DNA of 54,650 nucleotides from contig JACRNF010000029.1 of NCBI GenBank assembly GCA_016219355.1, positions 1 to 54,650 of the forward strand, given 5' to 3'. The stretch is from Chlamydiota bacterium. GTDB lineage: Bacteria > Chlamydiota > Chlamydiia > Chlamydiales > SM23-39. The notes under the pieces are model-generated. The model did no database searches, was not told the DNA's origin, and saw only the letters and a program-made list of their open reading frames with translations. This document shows positions 1 to 8,882 of the stretch, one piece after another. How positions within the stretch are numbered: position 1 is the stretch's first letter; every line of letters starts with the position of its first letter. Position numbers and translations under genes: made by a program.

Positions 1-55
1 CAAACTCCTCAAAAACCTTAGCTGATTCCGAGGGAAGAAACCCAAAACTGAGGTT
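1..55. repeat. Partial copy of a dispersed inverted-repeat element (family A)
   Basis: The first 55 bases match, with scattered mismatches, the reverse complement of the left arm of the 170-bp palindromic element at 19711-19880. Shared blocks in order include CAAACTCCTCAAAAA, a CTGATTC(T/C)GAGGG block and AAAACTGAGGTT. Only one arm is visible, so the element is either truncated or continues beyond the window start. No coding capacity is seen. Confidence 0.6.
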
Positions 56-301
56 AGTAGCCTCTTTTCCCGAAGAGTACTTTTGTATTAATTATTTTTC
101 AATTGTATTTACTTTTTGAAAAACATATTTTTTGTTCAATCTTAAGTTGTTAACAGATCATTATTTAAGCGAAAAACACATGCTTTTGGAGTTTTTAGCT
201 CAAATTAAATAGGCGTTAAATTTTATTTTAACTTACAAAATGTAATTGCTTGATATTTTCTAACTTGATAGATTTTTTACCTTAAATTGAAAGAAAAAAA
301 T
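56..301. other. Non-coding leader region upstream of the first SNF2 gene
   Basis: About 245 bases of very AT-rich sequence without a plausible gene on either strand. It must hold the promoter of the downstream helicase gene, but no convincing -35/-10 pair stands out from the A/T background. Nothing else was recognised. Confidence 0.5.
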
Positions 302-3300
302 ATGGATAAAGATTTTATTCTTAAAAAACTCTCTTGCACTAGTTTTGCCAATTTGAATAAAGCATCTAAGATGGTCGGGAAGAATCAGGTTGAAATTAAT
401 AGCATTACTCATGACTGTATTGACGCTATTGTTTTTGACCGTTGTTCATATAAAGTTAAAATCCATTTTTCTTCAAAGTTAGATCTCTTTGATCCTAGTT
501 GCGATTGCAATGATGGGAATATGTGCAGGCATGTTTCTGCTGTTTTATTAACTGTTTTTAATAAATCTATGGGAGATCTTTCGGTTGAGAAACCTATGAA
601 GGAAGAAAAGAGTGCTTTGAATCCCGAACTGCTCAATTATTTTAATAAGCTGCAAAGCGATATTCAAGAAAAGCCCGTTTTGGAGCAAAAAATTATAAAA
701 GATGTTTATGCCTATGCTTATTGTTTGGAAGTCTCCGGATATAAAAAAAATCATCTTGGTTTTTATGTGATGTATTCTAGAATAAGAAAAGACCTTTCCT
801 ATGGATCTTCCTCAAGAATCTATATAAAAGATCTGCTGTTTTCCAAGACCTCTGCTCAAAAAAAGATGAATATGACGGAATTGGACTGGGAGATTTTTTT
901 TAAGGCTTTGCAAAATGACAACATTTCTTATACCTCCAAATATTCACTGACGGAAGAACTTTTGAAAAAAATGATCGCAACCAAAAGATGTCATTTTGAT
1001 TCTATATTTACCCCGCCACTTAGTTTTGGTGATGACATTACAGTTGAAATGAATTGGGAAGTCGATACGTCAGGCAATCAGGAATTAGTTTTTAAATACA
1101 ATGGAGAGCCTATTTCGGTTTTTAATGTCGGAAACTCGGTGCTCTACATAGACCGGCAAAATTTTACTTGTCACCAAGTTAAATCTCCTTTATCAGCCAA
1201 AGCCGTTGAATCGCTGCTTCAGATGCCGAAGATTTCTGCAAACGATGCAACCGTTGTAAATGAACATATTAAAAACAAACTTCCTGGTTTAAACTTGCCC
1301 AAGCTTTCTGAAGTAAAAACCGATCATTTAAATAACCTAAAAGCCGAAAAAGCCCATATCCTTTTTTCGATTTATGATGTTGGGTATGACTTCAAAAAAG
1401 TTTACGCTAACGTTTTTGTCGAGTACCCTCTTTTTAAAGAACAGCTCCCATATATGTTTGTTCAAGGGGGGCAATTGTGTCTTATTTGCGAAAAATTATC
1501 CAAAAAAGTGAAAGAAAAAATTTATAATTTTGAACATGATGTCGATTTTTGCCGCAAGGTCATTAAAATAATGATGCAGACAAATTTTAAGCACGAACCC
1601 CTTAAAGGACACAAATTAGGCCAGTTTTTCATTAGGGGCGATTATAATCCGAGCTCTTTAAAAAACATATGCATGGATATTTGTGTAAATCTTGTCCCTG
1701 AATTAAAAAAAGAAGGATGGGTTGTTGAGTTCTCAAAAGATTTTTTCTTTCAAGATGTAATGACGCCTGATGAATGGTATGGCGATTTAGAAAAAAAAGA
1801 TGATTGGTTTGATTTGGAACTCGGAGTGTTGATCGATAAAAAAAGAATTAATATTTTACCTCTTTTATCGGAGCATCTTAAAAAATTTGATAAGGAAGCT
1901 TTTTTGTCTTCTTTAGATAATAATGTTGATATCCCCTTGGAAAGCGAAGATAAAAAAATTATTTTAGTCCCTTCCAAGAAAATTAAAGCTATTCTTTCAA
2001 ACTTTATTGAGCTTTTGGATGAAAAAGGGAGCAAAGAAAAAGTAACTTTGAGCAAATGGCAGCTTAAGCAGGTGAGCGATTTTTCCTCTCAAATGGATGT
2101 TGCCTGGAAAACCAATGTCAATTTGCAGGAAATTAAAGAAAAACTGCTAAATTTGCAAAATATAAAATCGGTAGAGGCTCCGAAAAATTTTAATTTTGCT
2201 TTAAGGGATTATCAAAAAACCGGTCTTTCCTGGCTGCAATTTTTAAAAGAAAATGAGTTTGGAGGCATTTTGGCAGATGATATGGGACTTGGCAAAACTT
2301 CCCAAACTCTTGCGCATATAATGCTCGAAAAAGAAAACAACAGGCTGAGCTCTCCGGTGTTAATCGTTGCTCCTACCACTTTAATGGGGAACTGGGCTAA
2401 TGAAATTAATAAATTTACTCCCTCTTTGTCATTTATAATATCCCATGGCCAAAACAGATTTGAAAATTTTGATAAGCTTAAAAACGTCGATATTGTTTTG
2501 ACTACCTATCCATTGCTTGCAAGAGATAAAGATATTTTATTAAGCCATCAATTTTACATGCTGATATTAGACGAGGCGCAAAATGTTAAAAATTGCAAAA
2601 CTCAAGCCCATGGGGTCTTAACCAATATCAAAGCCCAATATCGAATTTGTTTAACCGGAACTCCAATGGAAAATCATTTGGGGGAGCTTTGGTCTTTATT
2701 TCATCTCATCATGCCGGGATTTTTAGGGACTAATGAATCTTTTCAAAAGCTTTTTAGAAAACCGATTGAAAAAGCAAATAATCTTGAGCGGAATAAAATT
2801 CTATCTAGCCGCATTAAGCCTTTTTTATTAAGAAGGACCAAAGAAGAAGTTTTAAAAGAGCTTCCTCCTAAAATAGAGTCGATTTCAACTATTGAGCTGA
2901 CCGAAAGGCAAGTTGAATTGTATGAATCGGTTAGAATCGCCATGCATAAAAAAATAAAAGATGCCATTCAAGATAAGGGTCTTGCTAAAAGCCAGATCAT
3001 AATTTTGGATGCTCTATTAAAATTAAGGCAAATTTGCTGCGATCCAAGGTTATTTAAAAAAGAGGACAGTTCTCTTTCCGAAAAAGATTCAGCTAAGCTT
3101 GATTATCTTCTTGAAACCCTGACACAATTAATTGAAGAAAACAGAAAAGTGTTGTTGTTCTCCCAATTTACCAGCATGTTAGATCTAATTGTCCAATCTC
3201 TCAATCGATTAAAAATCCCTTTTTCTATTTTAACCGGAGAAACTAAAGACCGAAGAACTCCCGTTGAAGATTTTCAATCAGGCAAAGTTCCTTTGATGCT

Positions 3301-3601
3301 GATCAGTTTAAAAGCCGGAGGGGTTGGATTGAACCTTACTGCTGCCGATACTGTAATCCATTATGATCCCTGGTGGAATCCTGCGGTAGAAACTCAAGCA
3401 ACTGATAGAGCGCATAGAATAGGCCAGGAAAAACAGCTATTTGTATATAAACTAATTTCTCAAAGCACAGTAGAAGAAAAAATTTTAAAGCTGCAGGAGC
3501 GTAAAAAAAATCTTATCAGCTCGGTGATAAAATCCAATGAAAAAATTAATTTTCAGTTGACCGAAGAGGAGCTCAATTCCATTTTTTCACCTATATCTTA
3601 A
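302..3601 (+). CDS. SWIM-domain SNF2-family DNA-dependent ATPase/helicase (first of two)
   Basis: Predicted SNF2/Rad54-type double-stranded DNA translocase of about 1,100 residues. Near residues 67-77 a SWIM zinc finger has the CxC...CxH pattern (CDCNDGNMCRH). A poorly conserved SNF2-associated middle region follows. The ATPase core starts around residue 640: Walker A in DDMGLGKTSQT near 660, a DEAQ box near 757, then the C-terminal lobe with SLKAGGVGLNLT, YDPWWNPA and the arginine-finger motif ATDRAHRIGQ near 1036. All catalytic motifs are intact. The reading frame is open from a TTG at 287, but ATG 302 is preferred because TTG 287 has no ribosome-binding sequence; ATG 302 has only a weak AAAG. 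Chlamydiae typically carry two such proteins, and the window has both (the other is at 50581-54240). Cellular role is inferred only: remodelling of nucleoprotein or RNA polymerase complexes, or repair. Confidence 0.93.
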   Translation: MDKDFILKKLSCTSFANLNKASKMVGKNQVEINSITHDCIDAIVFDRCSYKVKIHFSSKLDLFDPSCDCNDGNMCRHVSAVLLTVFNKSMGDLSVEKPMKEEKSALNPELLNYFNKLQSDIQEKPVLEQKIIKDVYAYAYCLEVSGYKKNHLGFYVMYSRIRKDLSYGSSSRIYIKDLLFSKTSAQKKMNMTELDWEIFFKALQNDNISYTSKYSLTEELLKKMIATKRCHFDSIFTPPLSFGDDITVEMNWEVDTSGNQELVFKYNGEPISVFNVGNSVLYIDRQNFTCHQVKSPLSAKAVESLLQMPKISANDATVVNEHIKNKLPGLNLPKLSEVKTDHLNNLKAEKAHILFSIYDVGYDFKKVYANVFVEYPLFKEQLPYMFVQGGQLCLICEKLSKKVKEKIYNFEHDVDFCRKVIKIMMQTNFKHEPLKGHKLGQFFIRGDYNPSSLKNICMDICVNLVPELKKEGWVVEFSKDFFFQDVMTPDEWYGDLEKKDDWFDLELGVLIDKKRINILPLLSEHLKKFDKEAFLSSLDNNVDIPLESEDKKIILVPSKKIKAILSNFIELLDEKGSKEKVTLSKWQLKQVSDFSSQMDVAWKTNVNLQEIKEKLLNLQNIKSVEAPKNFNFALRDYQKTGLSWLQFLKENEFGGILADDMGLGKTSQTLAHIMLEKENNRLSSPVLIVAPTTLMGNWANEINKFTPSLSFIISHGQNRFENFDKLKNVDIVLTTYPLLARDKDILLSHQFYMLILDEAQNVKNCKTQAHGVLTNIKAQYRICLTGTPMENHLGELWSLFHLIMPGFLGTNESFQKLFRKPIEKANNLERNKILSSRIKPFLLRRTKEEVLKELPPKIESISTIELTERQVELYESVRIAMHKKIKDAIQDKGLAKSQIIILDALLKLRQICCDPRLFKKEDSSLSEKDSAKLDYLLETLTQLIEENRKVLLFSQFTSMLDLIVQSLNRLKIPFSILTGETKDRRTPVEDFQSGKVPLMLISLKAGGVGLNLTAADTVIHYDPWWNPAVETQATDRAHRIGQEKQLFVYKLISQSTVEEKILKLQERKKNLISSVIKSNEKINFQLTEEELNSIFSPIS

Positions 3602-3650
3602 GGTGCATCTTTAACTAAAAAATTTACTTGCATCTAAAAAAAATAAGACT

Positions 3651-3678
3651 TTGCCCTAACCTTTTAAGATGCTAAAAT
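3651..3678 (+). promoter_or_regulatory. Candidate promoter of the MFS gene, close to the start codon
   Basis: TTGCCC (-35-like, four of six consensus bases), a 16-base spacer and TAAAAT (-10-like, five of six). The -10 ends only six bases before the ATG at 3685, and there is no Shine-Dalgarno sequence. If this promoter is used, the transcript would start at or next to the start codon and be leaderless. AT-rich sequence yields such matches by chance, so this is tentative. Confidence 0.35.
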
Positions 3679-3684
3679 AGAGCA

Positions 3685-4890
3685 ATGAATAAAACCAGTA
3701 TAGCTTTTATTTTAACCAGTGTCTTGAGAGCTCCCTTTTGGGCCCTTTATAACCTTCTGGTTTTTATTTTATATAAAGATCTACATGCTTCGGCTATTGA
3801 AGTGGCTTTATTTTTGACATTAAAGCCTGCAATTTCTGTATTGTCCATCTATTGGGGCTCTTTTATAAGTCAAAGAAGAGACAGGCTAATTCCCAATATT
3901 ATTGTTGGGGGCATTGTTGGTCATTTGCCATTTTTCTTTTTTCCTTTCATAGATAATCCCTGGTTTATTGTAATTTCTGGCATTTTATATATGATGATAA
4001 ATCGAGGCATCATCCCTGCTTGGATGGAAATTTTAAAAATTAATGTACCTAAATTTTCTCGTGAAAAAGTTTTTTCTTATGGCTCGGCCGTTTCTTATAT
4101 CGGTGGGATAGTTTTGCCTCTTTTAATTGGGGATCTTTTAGATATTAAGCCGGGGATATGGAGATGGCTCTTTCCTTCTTTTGCACTGCTCAGCTTAACC
4201 AGTCTTATTTTTCAATTAAAGATTCCTATTAATAAAGCAAAAATTATTGAAAATAAACCTTTTTCTTTCTCAGAGCAAGTAACCCAGCCTTGGAAAAATA
4301 TTTGGAAGCTAATTGTTCAAAGAAAAGATTTTAGACAGTATCAAATGGGATTTTTTTTAGGAGGTATGGGGCTTATGATCATACAGCCGATTTTGCCTCA
4401 ATTTTTATTTGATACTTTAAAAATATCTTATAGTGAACTGGCCATTGCTATTTCAGTCTGCAAAGGCATAGGTTATGCGCTTACTACAAGATTTTGGGCA
4501 AACCTGTTGAATAAAATGGAATTTTTTAAATTTAGCTCTATAGTCATCATTATTGCTGCAGCATTCCCTCTAATTTTAATGTTTTCAAAATATAATCTTT
4601 TCTGGCTTTATTTTTCATACATCGGCTATGGGATTATGCAAGGGGGAAGCGAGCTTAGCTGGCATTTGTCCGGCCCTGTTTTTGCCAAAAATGAAGATAG
4701 TTCCGTATATAGCAATACCAATTTGGCAACCGTTGGCATAAGAGGTATTTTCACTCCATTTTTGGGCGCATTTTTAGCTTCAATATATAGCTCAAGTTTT
4801 GTTCTTATATTTGCCTCGGCCCTTTCTTTTTTTGCATTTGCCCACATGATCTTTAATAGCAAAAGAGCTTTGGAAGAAAAAAATCTTTGA
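3685..4890 (+). CDS. Major facilitator superfamily transporter
   Basis: A 401-residue polytopic membrane protein with about ten to twelve hydrophobic segments spread over its length and few charged residues outside short loops. It has the size and texture of MFS secondary carriers. A short basic loop after the second or third helix (SQRRDRL) sits where the MFS loop 2-3 motif lies. The substrate cannot be predicted. The gene has no visible Shine-Dalgarno sequence, but a promoter-like sequence lies immediately upstream. It converges with the minus-strand DUF2608 gene, with only two bases between the stop codons. Confidence 0.85.
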   Translation: MNKTSIAFILTSVLRAPFWALYNLLVFILYKDLHASAIEVALFLTLKPAISVLSIYWGSFISQRRDRLIPNIIVGGIVGHLPFFFFPFIDNPWFIVISGILYMMINRGIIPAWMEILKINVPKFSREKVFSYGSAVSYIGGIVLPLLIGDLLDIKPGIWRWLFPSFALLSLTSLIFQLKIPINKAKIIENKPFSFSEQVTQPWKNIWKLIVQRKDFRQYQMGFFLGGMGLMIIQPILPQFLFDTLKISYSELAIAISVCKGIGYALTTRFWANLLNKMEFFKFSSIVIIIAAAFPLILMFSKYNLFWLYFSYIGYGIMQGGSELSWHLSGPVFAKNEDSSVYSNTNLATVGIRGIFTPFLGAFLASIYSSSFVLIFASALSFFAFAHMIFNSKRALEEKNL

Positions 4891-4892
4891 AC

Positions 4893-5891
4893 CTATTTCG
4901 CCTTAAGATTATTCCCGTTTTGGATTAGTTTCTCGATTCGAGACTGCCACCAATTTTTAAAAGAAGTTTCATCAATATCTTGGGGTGCATAGTTCGATCC
5001 CTTTTCATACTGAAGCCCAATAAATTTTATGGAAGGATCAAACAATTTTAATTCTTGCTGAACTTCTGAAAGGTTTTCAGGTTTATTATCCAGCATGACA
5101 ACAACTCTAGGTGTATAATTGGCGAGCTTAAAAAAAGCAATAAGGACTTTTCCTTTGCTGCATTTATTGGTCAAGATAATTCCTTTATAAAAAAGGGGAT
5201 AACTATTGCAATAAAATGGCAAATCTTTGAAAACCAAATGTTCTATATTAGGAAAACTATTTTCAAAGCTGACGTTAAAATTCTTTAGGTTTTGATAATA
5301 CCATTCATCCGATTTTATATTTTCCCCAAGCTCACCGCTAAGAGTAGATGATAAAGCAAGCAATTTGATGTTTTGCTTTTGCAGGTTAGATAGTACTGTA
5401 GGAATGGAAGGTTCTACAAGCATTTGGGGATTTTCTTTGGTGGCTAAAGAAAATAAAATATCCTTCTTCTCTTTGCTTAAGGGATCTATCAAATTATGCA
5501 TGATCTTAGTATGTTTTCGAATATTGGGAACATAAAGAGGAGGAAGATCTACTTGGATCAAGGTATAGTTAATATCGAATAGTACTAAAATTTCAGTTGG
5601 CTTGTTTTGAGTTAATAAATTCTCAACTTGCGGAGTTAGGTTTTCAAAAGAATCGATTGCAGTAATGTCAGCTCTCAAAGAGCAAAAATAAAAAAAACCA
5701 AATAAGCAAAAAATTAAATGTTTTATACCTAAACAACTTGAAAAATTGGTTTTGGGCTTCAGTGAAAGATCTTGCGATTCAAAGATCGTAAGTGGGTCAA
5801 TATTAGAAATATGAACCCACTTACGATCATTAAATCCCGAGGCTTTGACGAAGCCGAAAATCCAATTTTTCAAATTGTTTAGGTATAACAT
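4893..5891 (-). CDS. DUF2608-type HAD-like secreted protein; 5' end overlaps a repeat element
   Basis: The conserved part starts near residue 54 with a signal-peptide-like stretch (IKHLIFCLFGFFYFCSLRA). It continues with HAD-like motif I (LFDINYTLI), a motif II-like LALSST segment and a C-terminal VVVMLDNKPENL acidic motif, the pattern of DUF2608 proteins found in Chlamydiae and Legionella. A haloacid-dehalogenase-fold phosphatase exported to the periplasm or beyond is inferred; the substrate is unknown. The reading frame is open to an ATG at 5891, but the first 50 or so codons are entirely palindromic repeat DNA (5724-5887). No ATG, GTG or TTG lies between the repeat and the signal peptide, so either the element now supplies the start or it has disrupted the original one. 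The start is therefore uncertain; residues 54 onward are well supported. Confidence 0.72.
   Translation of the reverse strand: MLYLNNLKNWIFGFVKASGFNDRKWVHISNIDPLTIFESQDLSLKPKTNFSSCLGIKHLIFCLFGFFYFCSLRADITAIDSFENLTPQVENLLTQNKPTEILVLFDINYTLIQVDLPPLYVPNIRKHTKIMHNLIDPLSKEKKDILFSLATKENPQMLVEPSIPTVLSNLQKQNIKLLALSSTLSGELGENIKSDEWYYQNLKNFNVSFENSFPNIEHLVFKDLPFYCNSYPLFYKGIILTNKCSKGKVLIAFFKLANYTPRVVVMLDNKPENLSEVQQELKLFDPSIKFIGLQYEKGSNYAPQDIDETSFKNWWQSRIEKLIQNGNNLKAK
5724..5887. repeat. Palindromic element (family B) carrying a second palindrome inside it
   Basis: The outer arms begin TATACCTAAACAACTTG and end CAAATTGTTTAGGTATA, with GAAAAATTGG/CCAATTTTT and GGCTTC/GAAGCC blocks inside. They match the simpler 98-bp element at 22586-22683. 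The loop holds an independent perfect inverted repeat, GATCGTAAGTGGGT at 5784-5797 and its complement at 5815-5828, with a 17-base loop. This suggests nested insertion or a composite element. It overlaps the putative 5' end of the DUF2608 gene. Confidence 0.75.
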
Positions 5892-5950
5892 AGAAGGCTT
5901 TGAAGAAGCCGAAAATCCGATTTTTCAAATTGTTTAGGTATAACATAGAA
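5841..5950. repeat. Two tandem 55-bp copies of the family B right arm
   Basis: Positions 5841-5895 and 5896-5950 are direct repeats that differ at only two positions. Each begins GGCTTTGA and ends TAACATAGAA. The second copy lies outside the palindrome, so it looks like a slippage or unequal-crossover duplication of one arm of the element. Confidence 0.8.
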
Positions 5951-5998
5951 TCCTCTGTTCCAATTAAGTGGGTCCATTTTATCAAATTGGATATTTTT

Positions 5999-6154
5999 TT
6001 AGATTAAAAAAGTAGGTTCTCCACAAACGGGCACTTCACTAACGGCTTCGGTGCTTCCATTTTCAATTTTTAGATCAAGCCATCTACGAATTAATTCTTT
6101 ACGATATTCAGTTGGATCAAAGTGTACAAAAACTCTTTGAAGTGTCTGTATTAT
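5999..6154 (-). pseudogene. Possible remnant coding fragment, function unknown
   Basis: A minus-strand reading frame of about 50 codons ends at TAA 5999-6001 and has protein-like composition (for example HFDPTEYRKELIRRWLDLKI). It has no ATG, GTG or TTG with a ribosome-binding sequence, and a stop lies just upstream. It sits between repeat debris and the Fic gene. I do not recognise the family. It may be the eroded 3' end of a gene cut off by the neighbouring repeats, or chance. Confidence 0.25.
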
Positions 6155-6185
6155 AAAGCATTAAGAGCAGCTCTTAAAGTTGAGG

Positions 6186-7268
6186 TTACATGTTTTTATT
6201 TTCTAAAATCTTTAAAAAAGCACGATTAATATAGTAAATTTCTCTGCCTTTTTTAATTCCTTCAAGAATGCCTATTTTTTCTAATTCTTTTAAGTATAAT
6301 GAAGCTGTTTGCCTATGAGCAATTTTTGCCTCTTCAAGAAACTTTATCTTGCAATAAGGGTAATAAAAAATTATCTCAATTAATTCTTTTGAAAAAAGTT
6401 TAGGTAATTTTTCTTTAACATTTGCAGCTGTTTCATTCATAATTTTTTGTATAGATAGAATTTTTTCCTTTGTAAGATTAGCTGTTTGAATAATTGCTTC
6501 TAAAATATATAAAATCCAGTCTTCCCATGCATTTTTTTCAGCAATAGCTCTTAGCTTTAAATAATAATTATGTTTGTTGTCAATAATATACCTTGATAGA
6601 TAAAGAATGGGCAAATCTAATAGTTTTTTCTCTATTAAATACAGAATATTGATTATTCTGCCGCTTCTTCCATTTCCGTCATAAAAAGGATGTATAGCTT
6701 CAAATTGATAATGGATGATAGCTGATTTAATCAAGGGATCTAAATCGTTTTCTAAATAAATAAATTTTTCTAAATTATCTAATTTTTCTCTAATGACGGC
6801 TTCTCCTTCAGGCGGAAAATAAACGACTTCTCCAAATGAATTAACTAGTTTTGTCCCGGGTAATTTTCGAATACCAACTTTTCTATTTGTAATGATATCT
6901 ACAATTTCTTCGAATAAGGATACATTTAGCAATCGTCCTTTTTTTATACTATTGTAGCCATGCCATAAAGCATCTTTATACCTTAAAACTTCTTTTGTAT
7001 TGGGATCTGTATTTACATTGTTTTCCCCAAAAGCTCTGTATAATTCATCATTAGTTATTACAATGTTTTCTATTTCTGAGGATAATTTGGCTTCTTGAAG
7101 TCCAATGATTTGAAGTAAAATTGCTTGGTTAGGAATTAAATTTGCAATTCCTTTTAGTTCAGCAATTTCCTTATTGGCAATAATTGCCTTTTTTAAAATT
7201 TGAGGAGTTTCCAAATCACATTTTGGAGGAAGTAAAGGAAGCTCATTAAAAGGTTTATTTGGATCCAA
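6186..7268 (-). CDS. Fic-domain protein with Fic N-terminal domain and C-terminal winged helix
   Basis: Predicted Fic-family AMP/NMP-transferase, 360 residues. The N-terminus (NELPLLPPK) matches the Fic_N domain. An inhibitory-helix motif S-x-x-x-E-N (SSEIEN near residue 65) precedes the catalytic core, placing it in the group whose autoinhibition lies N-terminal to the Fic motif. The catalytic HPFYDGNGRSGR near residue 190 is intact: His, the anion-binding GNGR and the final Arg. The C-terminus (HRQTASLYLKELEKIGI and on) looks like a winged helix-turn-helix. The start is TTG 7268, because an in-frame TAA lies seven codons upstream and no ATG precedes the conserved region; a TGAG lies a few bases upstream. 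It may modify a bacterial or host target; no partner gene is adjacent. Confidence 0.9.
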   Translation of the reverse strand: MDPNKPFNELPLLPPKCDLETPQILKKAIIANKEIAELKGIANLIPNQAILLQIIGLQEAKLSSEIENIVITNDELYRAFGENNVNTDPNTKEVLRYKDALWHGYNSIKKGRLLNVSLFEEIVDIITNRKVGIRKLPGTKLVNSFGEVVYFPPEGEAVIREKLDNLEKFIYLENDLDPLIKSAIIHYQFEAIHPFYDGNGRSGRIINILYLIEKKLLDLPILYLSRYIIDNKHNYYLKLRAIAEKNAWEDWILYILEAIIQTANLTKEKILSIQKIMNETAANVKEKLPKLFSKELIEIIFYYPYCKIKFLEEAKIAHRQTASLYLKELEKIGILEGIKKGREIYYINRAFLKILENKNM

Positions 7269-7306
7269 AAATAACTCATTTGTTGATTAAATAAACATAT
7301 TATTAA

Positions 7307-7341
7307 AACATGTCGAAAAAATCAATGTTTTTCGACATGTT
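7307..7341 (-). terminator. Perfect hairpin between dnaJ and the Fic gene
   Basis: AACATGTCGAAAAA and its exact complement are separated by a 7-base loop, 50 bases past the dnaJ stop codon and 38 bases before the Fic start. It probably terminates the tsaB-rpsU-dnaJ transcripts. The stem is not GC-rich and no long U tract follows, so an operator for the Fic gene is an alternative. Confidence 0.45.
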
Positions 7342-7393
7342 ATTTAAAAGCTATTCATTGTTAATGAGTTAAAATACAACAAAAGTTGAAAAC

Positions 7394-8545
7394 TTAAGAA
7401 AAAAATGACTTTAACTTATCTAAAAAGCTCGATTTTTGAGGATGGTTGCCTGGACTTTCCAACTCTTTTAACTCTTCAAAGAGCTCTTTTTGTTTGGATG
7501 ATAATCTCACGGGAGTTTCAATGTTAAGGCGAACTAGTAAATCGCCAAAGCCATTACCGTGAACATTAGGAAATCCTTTTTCTTTTATGCGTAAAAGTTT
7601 AGAGTTTTGAGTCCCTTCGGGAATAATAATTTTGCTTGAGTCTCCATGAGGGGTCGGAACGTCTTTTTTAGTCCCAAGGGCAGCTTCGGAAAAAGTTATT
7701 GGGATATCTAAGTAAACATCATCGCCTTCACGAATAAAGGCGTCATGAGGTTTTACTGTGATAAACACAAATAAATCTCCGGCTGGCCCACCACCTTCGC
7801 CGGCATCTCCATAGCCGGACATTTTTAAACGCATGTTGCTATCTACCCCGGCAGGGATGTGAATTTTTACATTTTGTTTCTTTTTGATGCGGCCATAACC
7901 ATGGCACTCGGGGCAGGGATTAACAATAACTTTTCCATTTCCATGGCAACGAGAGCAGGTTGTGGCCATACTAAAAAAACCGCGGCTTTGATAAATCTGG
8001 CCGGTTCCTCGGCATGTTGGGCAAGTTTGAATATCTTTAGAAGATTTAGCTCCTTTGCCATCACATGCGTCGCACGCAACATGGTTAGAAATTGCCATTT
8101 CTTTATCAGTGCCTGAAATAGCTTCTTCAAATGAGATTGTTAAAGAGACTTTTTTAGAAGTTCCCTTGACCGCTCCCTCATCGGATGTATCAAAACCAAA
8201 AAGAGAATCAAAAATAGAACCGCCGCCTCCGCTACCTTCGCCAGCGCCAAAAGCTCCCATAAAGGTTCTAAGGGCTTCTTCCATAGAAGAAAAGCCACCG
8301 CCAGGCATTCCACCAAAACCGCCTGATTTAACCGCTTCTTCGCCATATTGATCGTAAGTTCTTCTTTTATTGTCATCGCTCAAGATTTCATAGGCTTCAG
8401 AAACTTTTTTAAATTGAGCTTCGGCAGTAGGATCGTTTGGGTTGCGGTCAGGATGAAACTTTAAAGCTTGCTTTCGGTAAGCTTTTTTAATTTCATCGGA
8501 AGTAGCATTTTTGGAAATGCCTAAAACTTGATAATAATCTGCCAT
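7394..8545 (-). CDS. dnaJ: Chaperone DnaJ (Hsp40)
   Basis: Full-length type I J-protein of 383 residues, cytoplasmic co-chaperone that stimulates DnaK ATP hydrolysis. The J domain at residues 1-70 carries the HPD motif ([14 protein letters not shown]). A Gly/Phe-rich linker spans about residues 73-115. Four zinc-finger repeats of the CxxCxGxG type follow ([32 protein letters not shown]), and then the two C-terminal substrate-binding beta domains. The gene lies downstream of rpsU on the same strand, an arrangement conserved in Chlamydia (CT341-CT342). No clear Shine-Dalgarno sequence is seen at the ATG. Confidence 0.98.
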   Translation of the reverse strand: MADYYQVLGISKNATSDEIKKAYRKQALKFHPDRNPNDPTAEAQFKKVSEAYEILSDDNKRRTYDQYGEEAVKSGGFGGMPGGGFSSMEEALRTFMGAFGAGEGSGGGGSIFDSLFGFDTSDEGAVKGTSKKVSLTISFEEAISGTDKEMAISNHVACDACDGKGAKSSKDIQTCPTCRGTGQIYQSRGFFSMATTCSRCHGNGKVIVNPCPECHGYGRIKKKQNVKIHIPAGVDSNMRLKMSGYGDAGEGGGPAGDLFVFITVKPHDAFIREGDDVYLDIPITFSEAALGTKKDVPTPHGDSSKIIIPEGTQNSKLLRIKEKGFPNVHGNGFGDLLVRLNIETPVRLSSKQKELFEELKELESPGNHPQKSSFLDKLKSFFS

Positions 8546-8626
8546 ACAAGTTCGCTTTTTTAAATGAGACTATAGCTTTTTTCTGAATAATCATCAATAG
8601 GTTTTAGCAAAAGATGGTGTAAAGTG

Positions 8627-8821
8627 CTAAAATTTTCTTCTGACAACAGTTTTAGCCCTTTTTCTGGCCGCTTTTGATTTGGCTCTTTTTTTAACAGACG
8701 GCTTATCGTAAAACCTATGGGCTTTAGCCGTTTTCATTATACCTTCTTTATCAAGCTTCTTTTTTAAGATTCGAAGCGCTTTGTCGATAGGTTCTCCAAT
8801 TCGAACTTTAACACTTGGCAT
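8627..8821 (-). CDS. rpsU: 30S ribosomal protein bS21
   Basis: A 64-residue, strongly basic protein starting [20 protein letters not shown] and ending with an Arg/Lys-rich tail, typical of bS21 of the small ribosomal subunit. A GGAG lies about 10 bases before the ATG. It sits between tsaB and dnaJ as in other Chlamydiae, so co-transcription is likely. Confidence 0.97.
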   Translation of the reverse strand: MPSVKVRIGEPIDKALRILKKKLDKEGIMKTAKAHRFYDKPSVKKRAKSKAARKRAKTVVRRKF

Positions 8822-8882
8822 GTACTTTGGTCTCCAATTTTTATCTTCATGAGAAAATTATATAAGATTGTTTCATTATTGA

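Noticed and set aside
7859-8376. Several 78-98 codon frames overlapping dnaJ
   Set aside because: They are shadow frames of the Gly- and Cys-rich dnaJ coding sequence, without start signals or protein-like composition.
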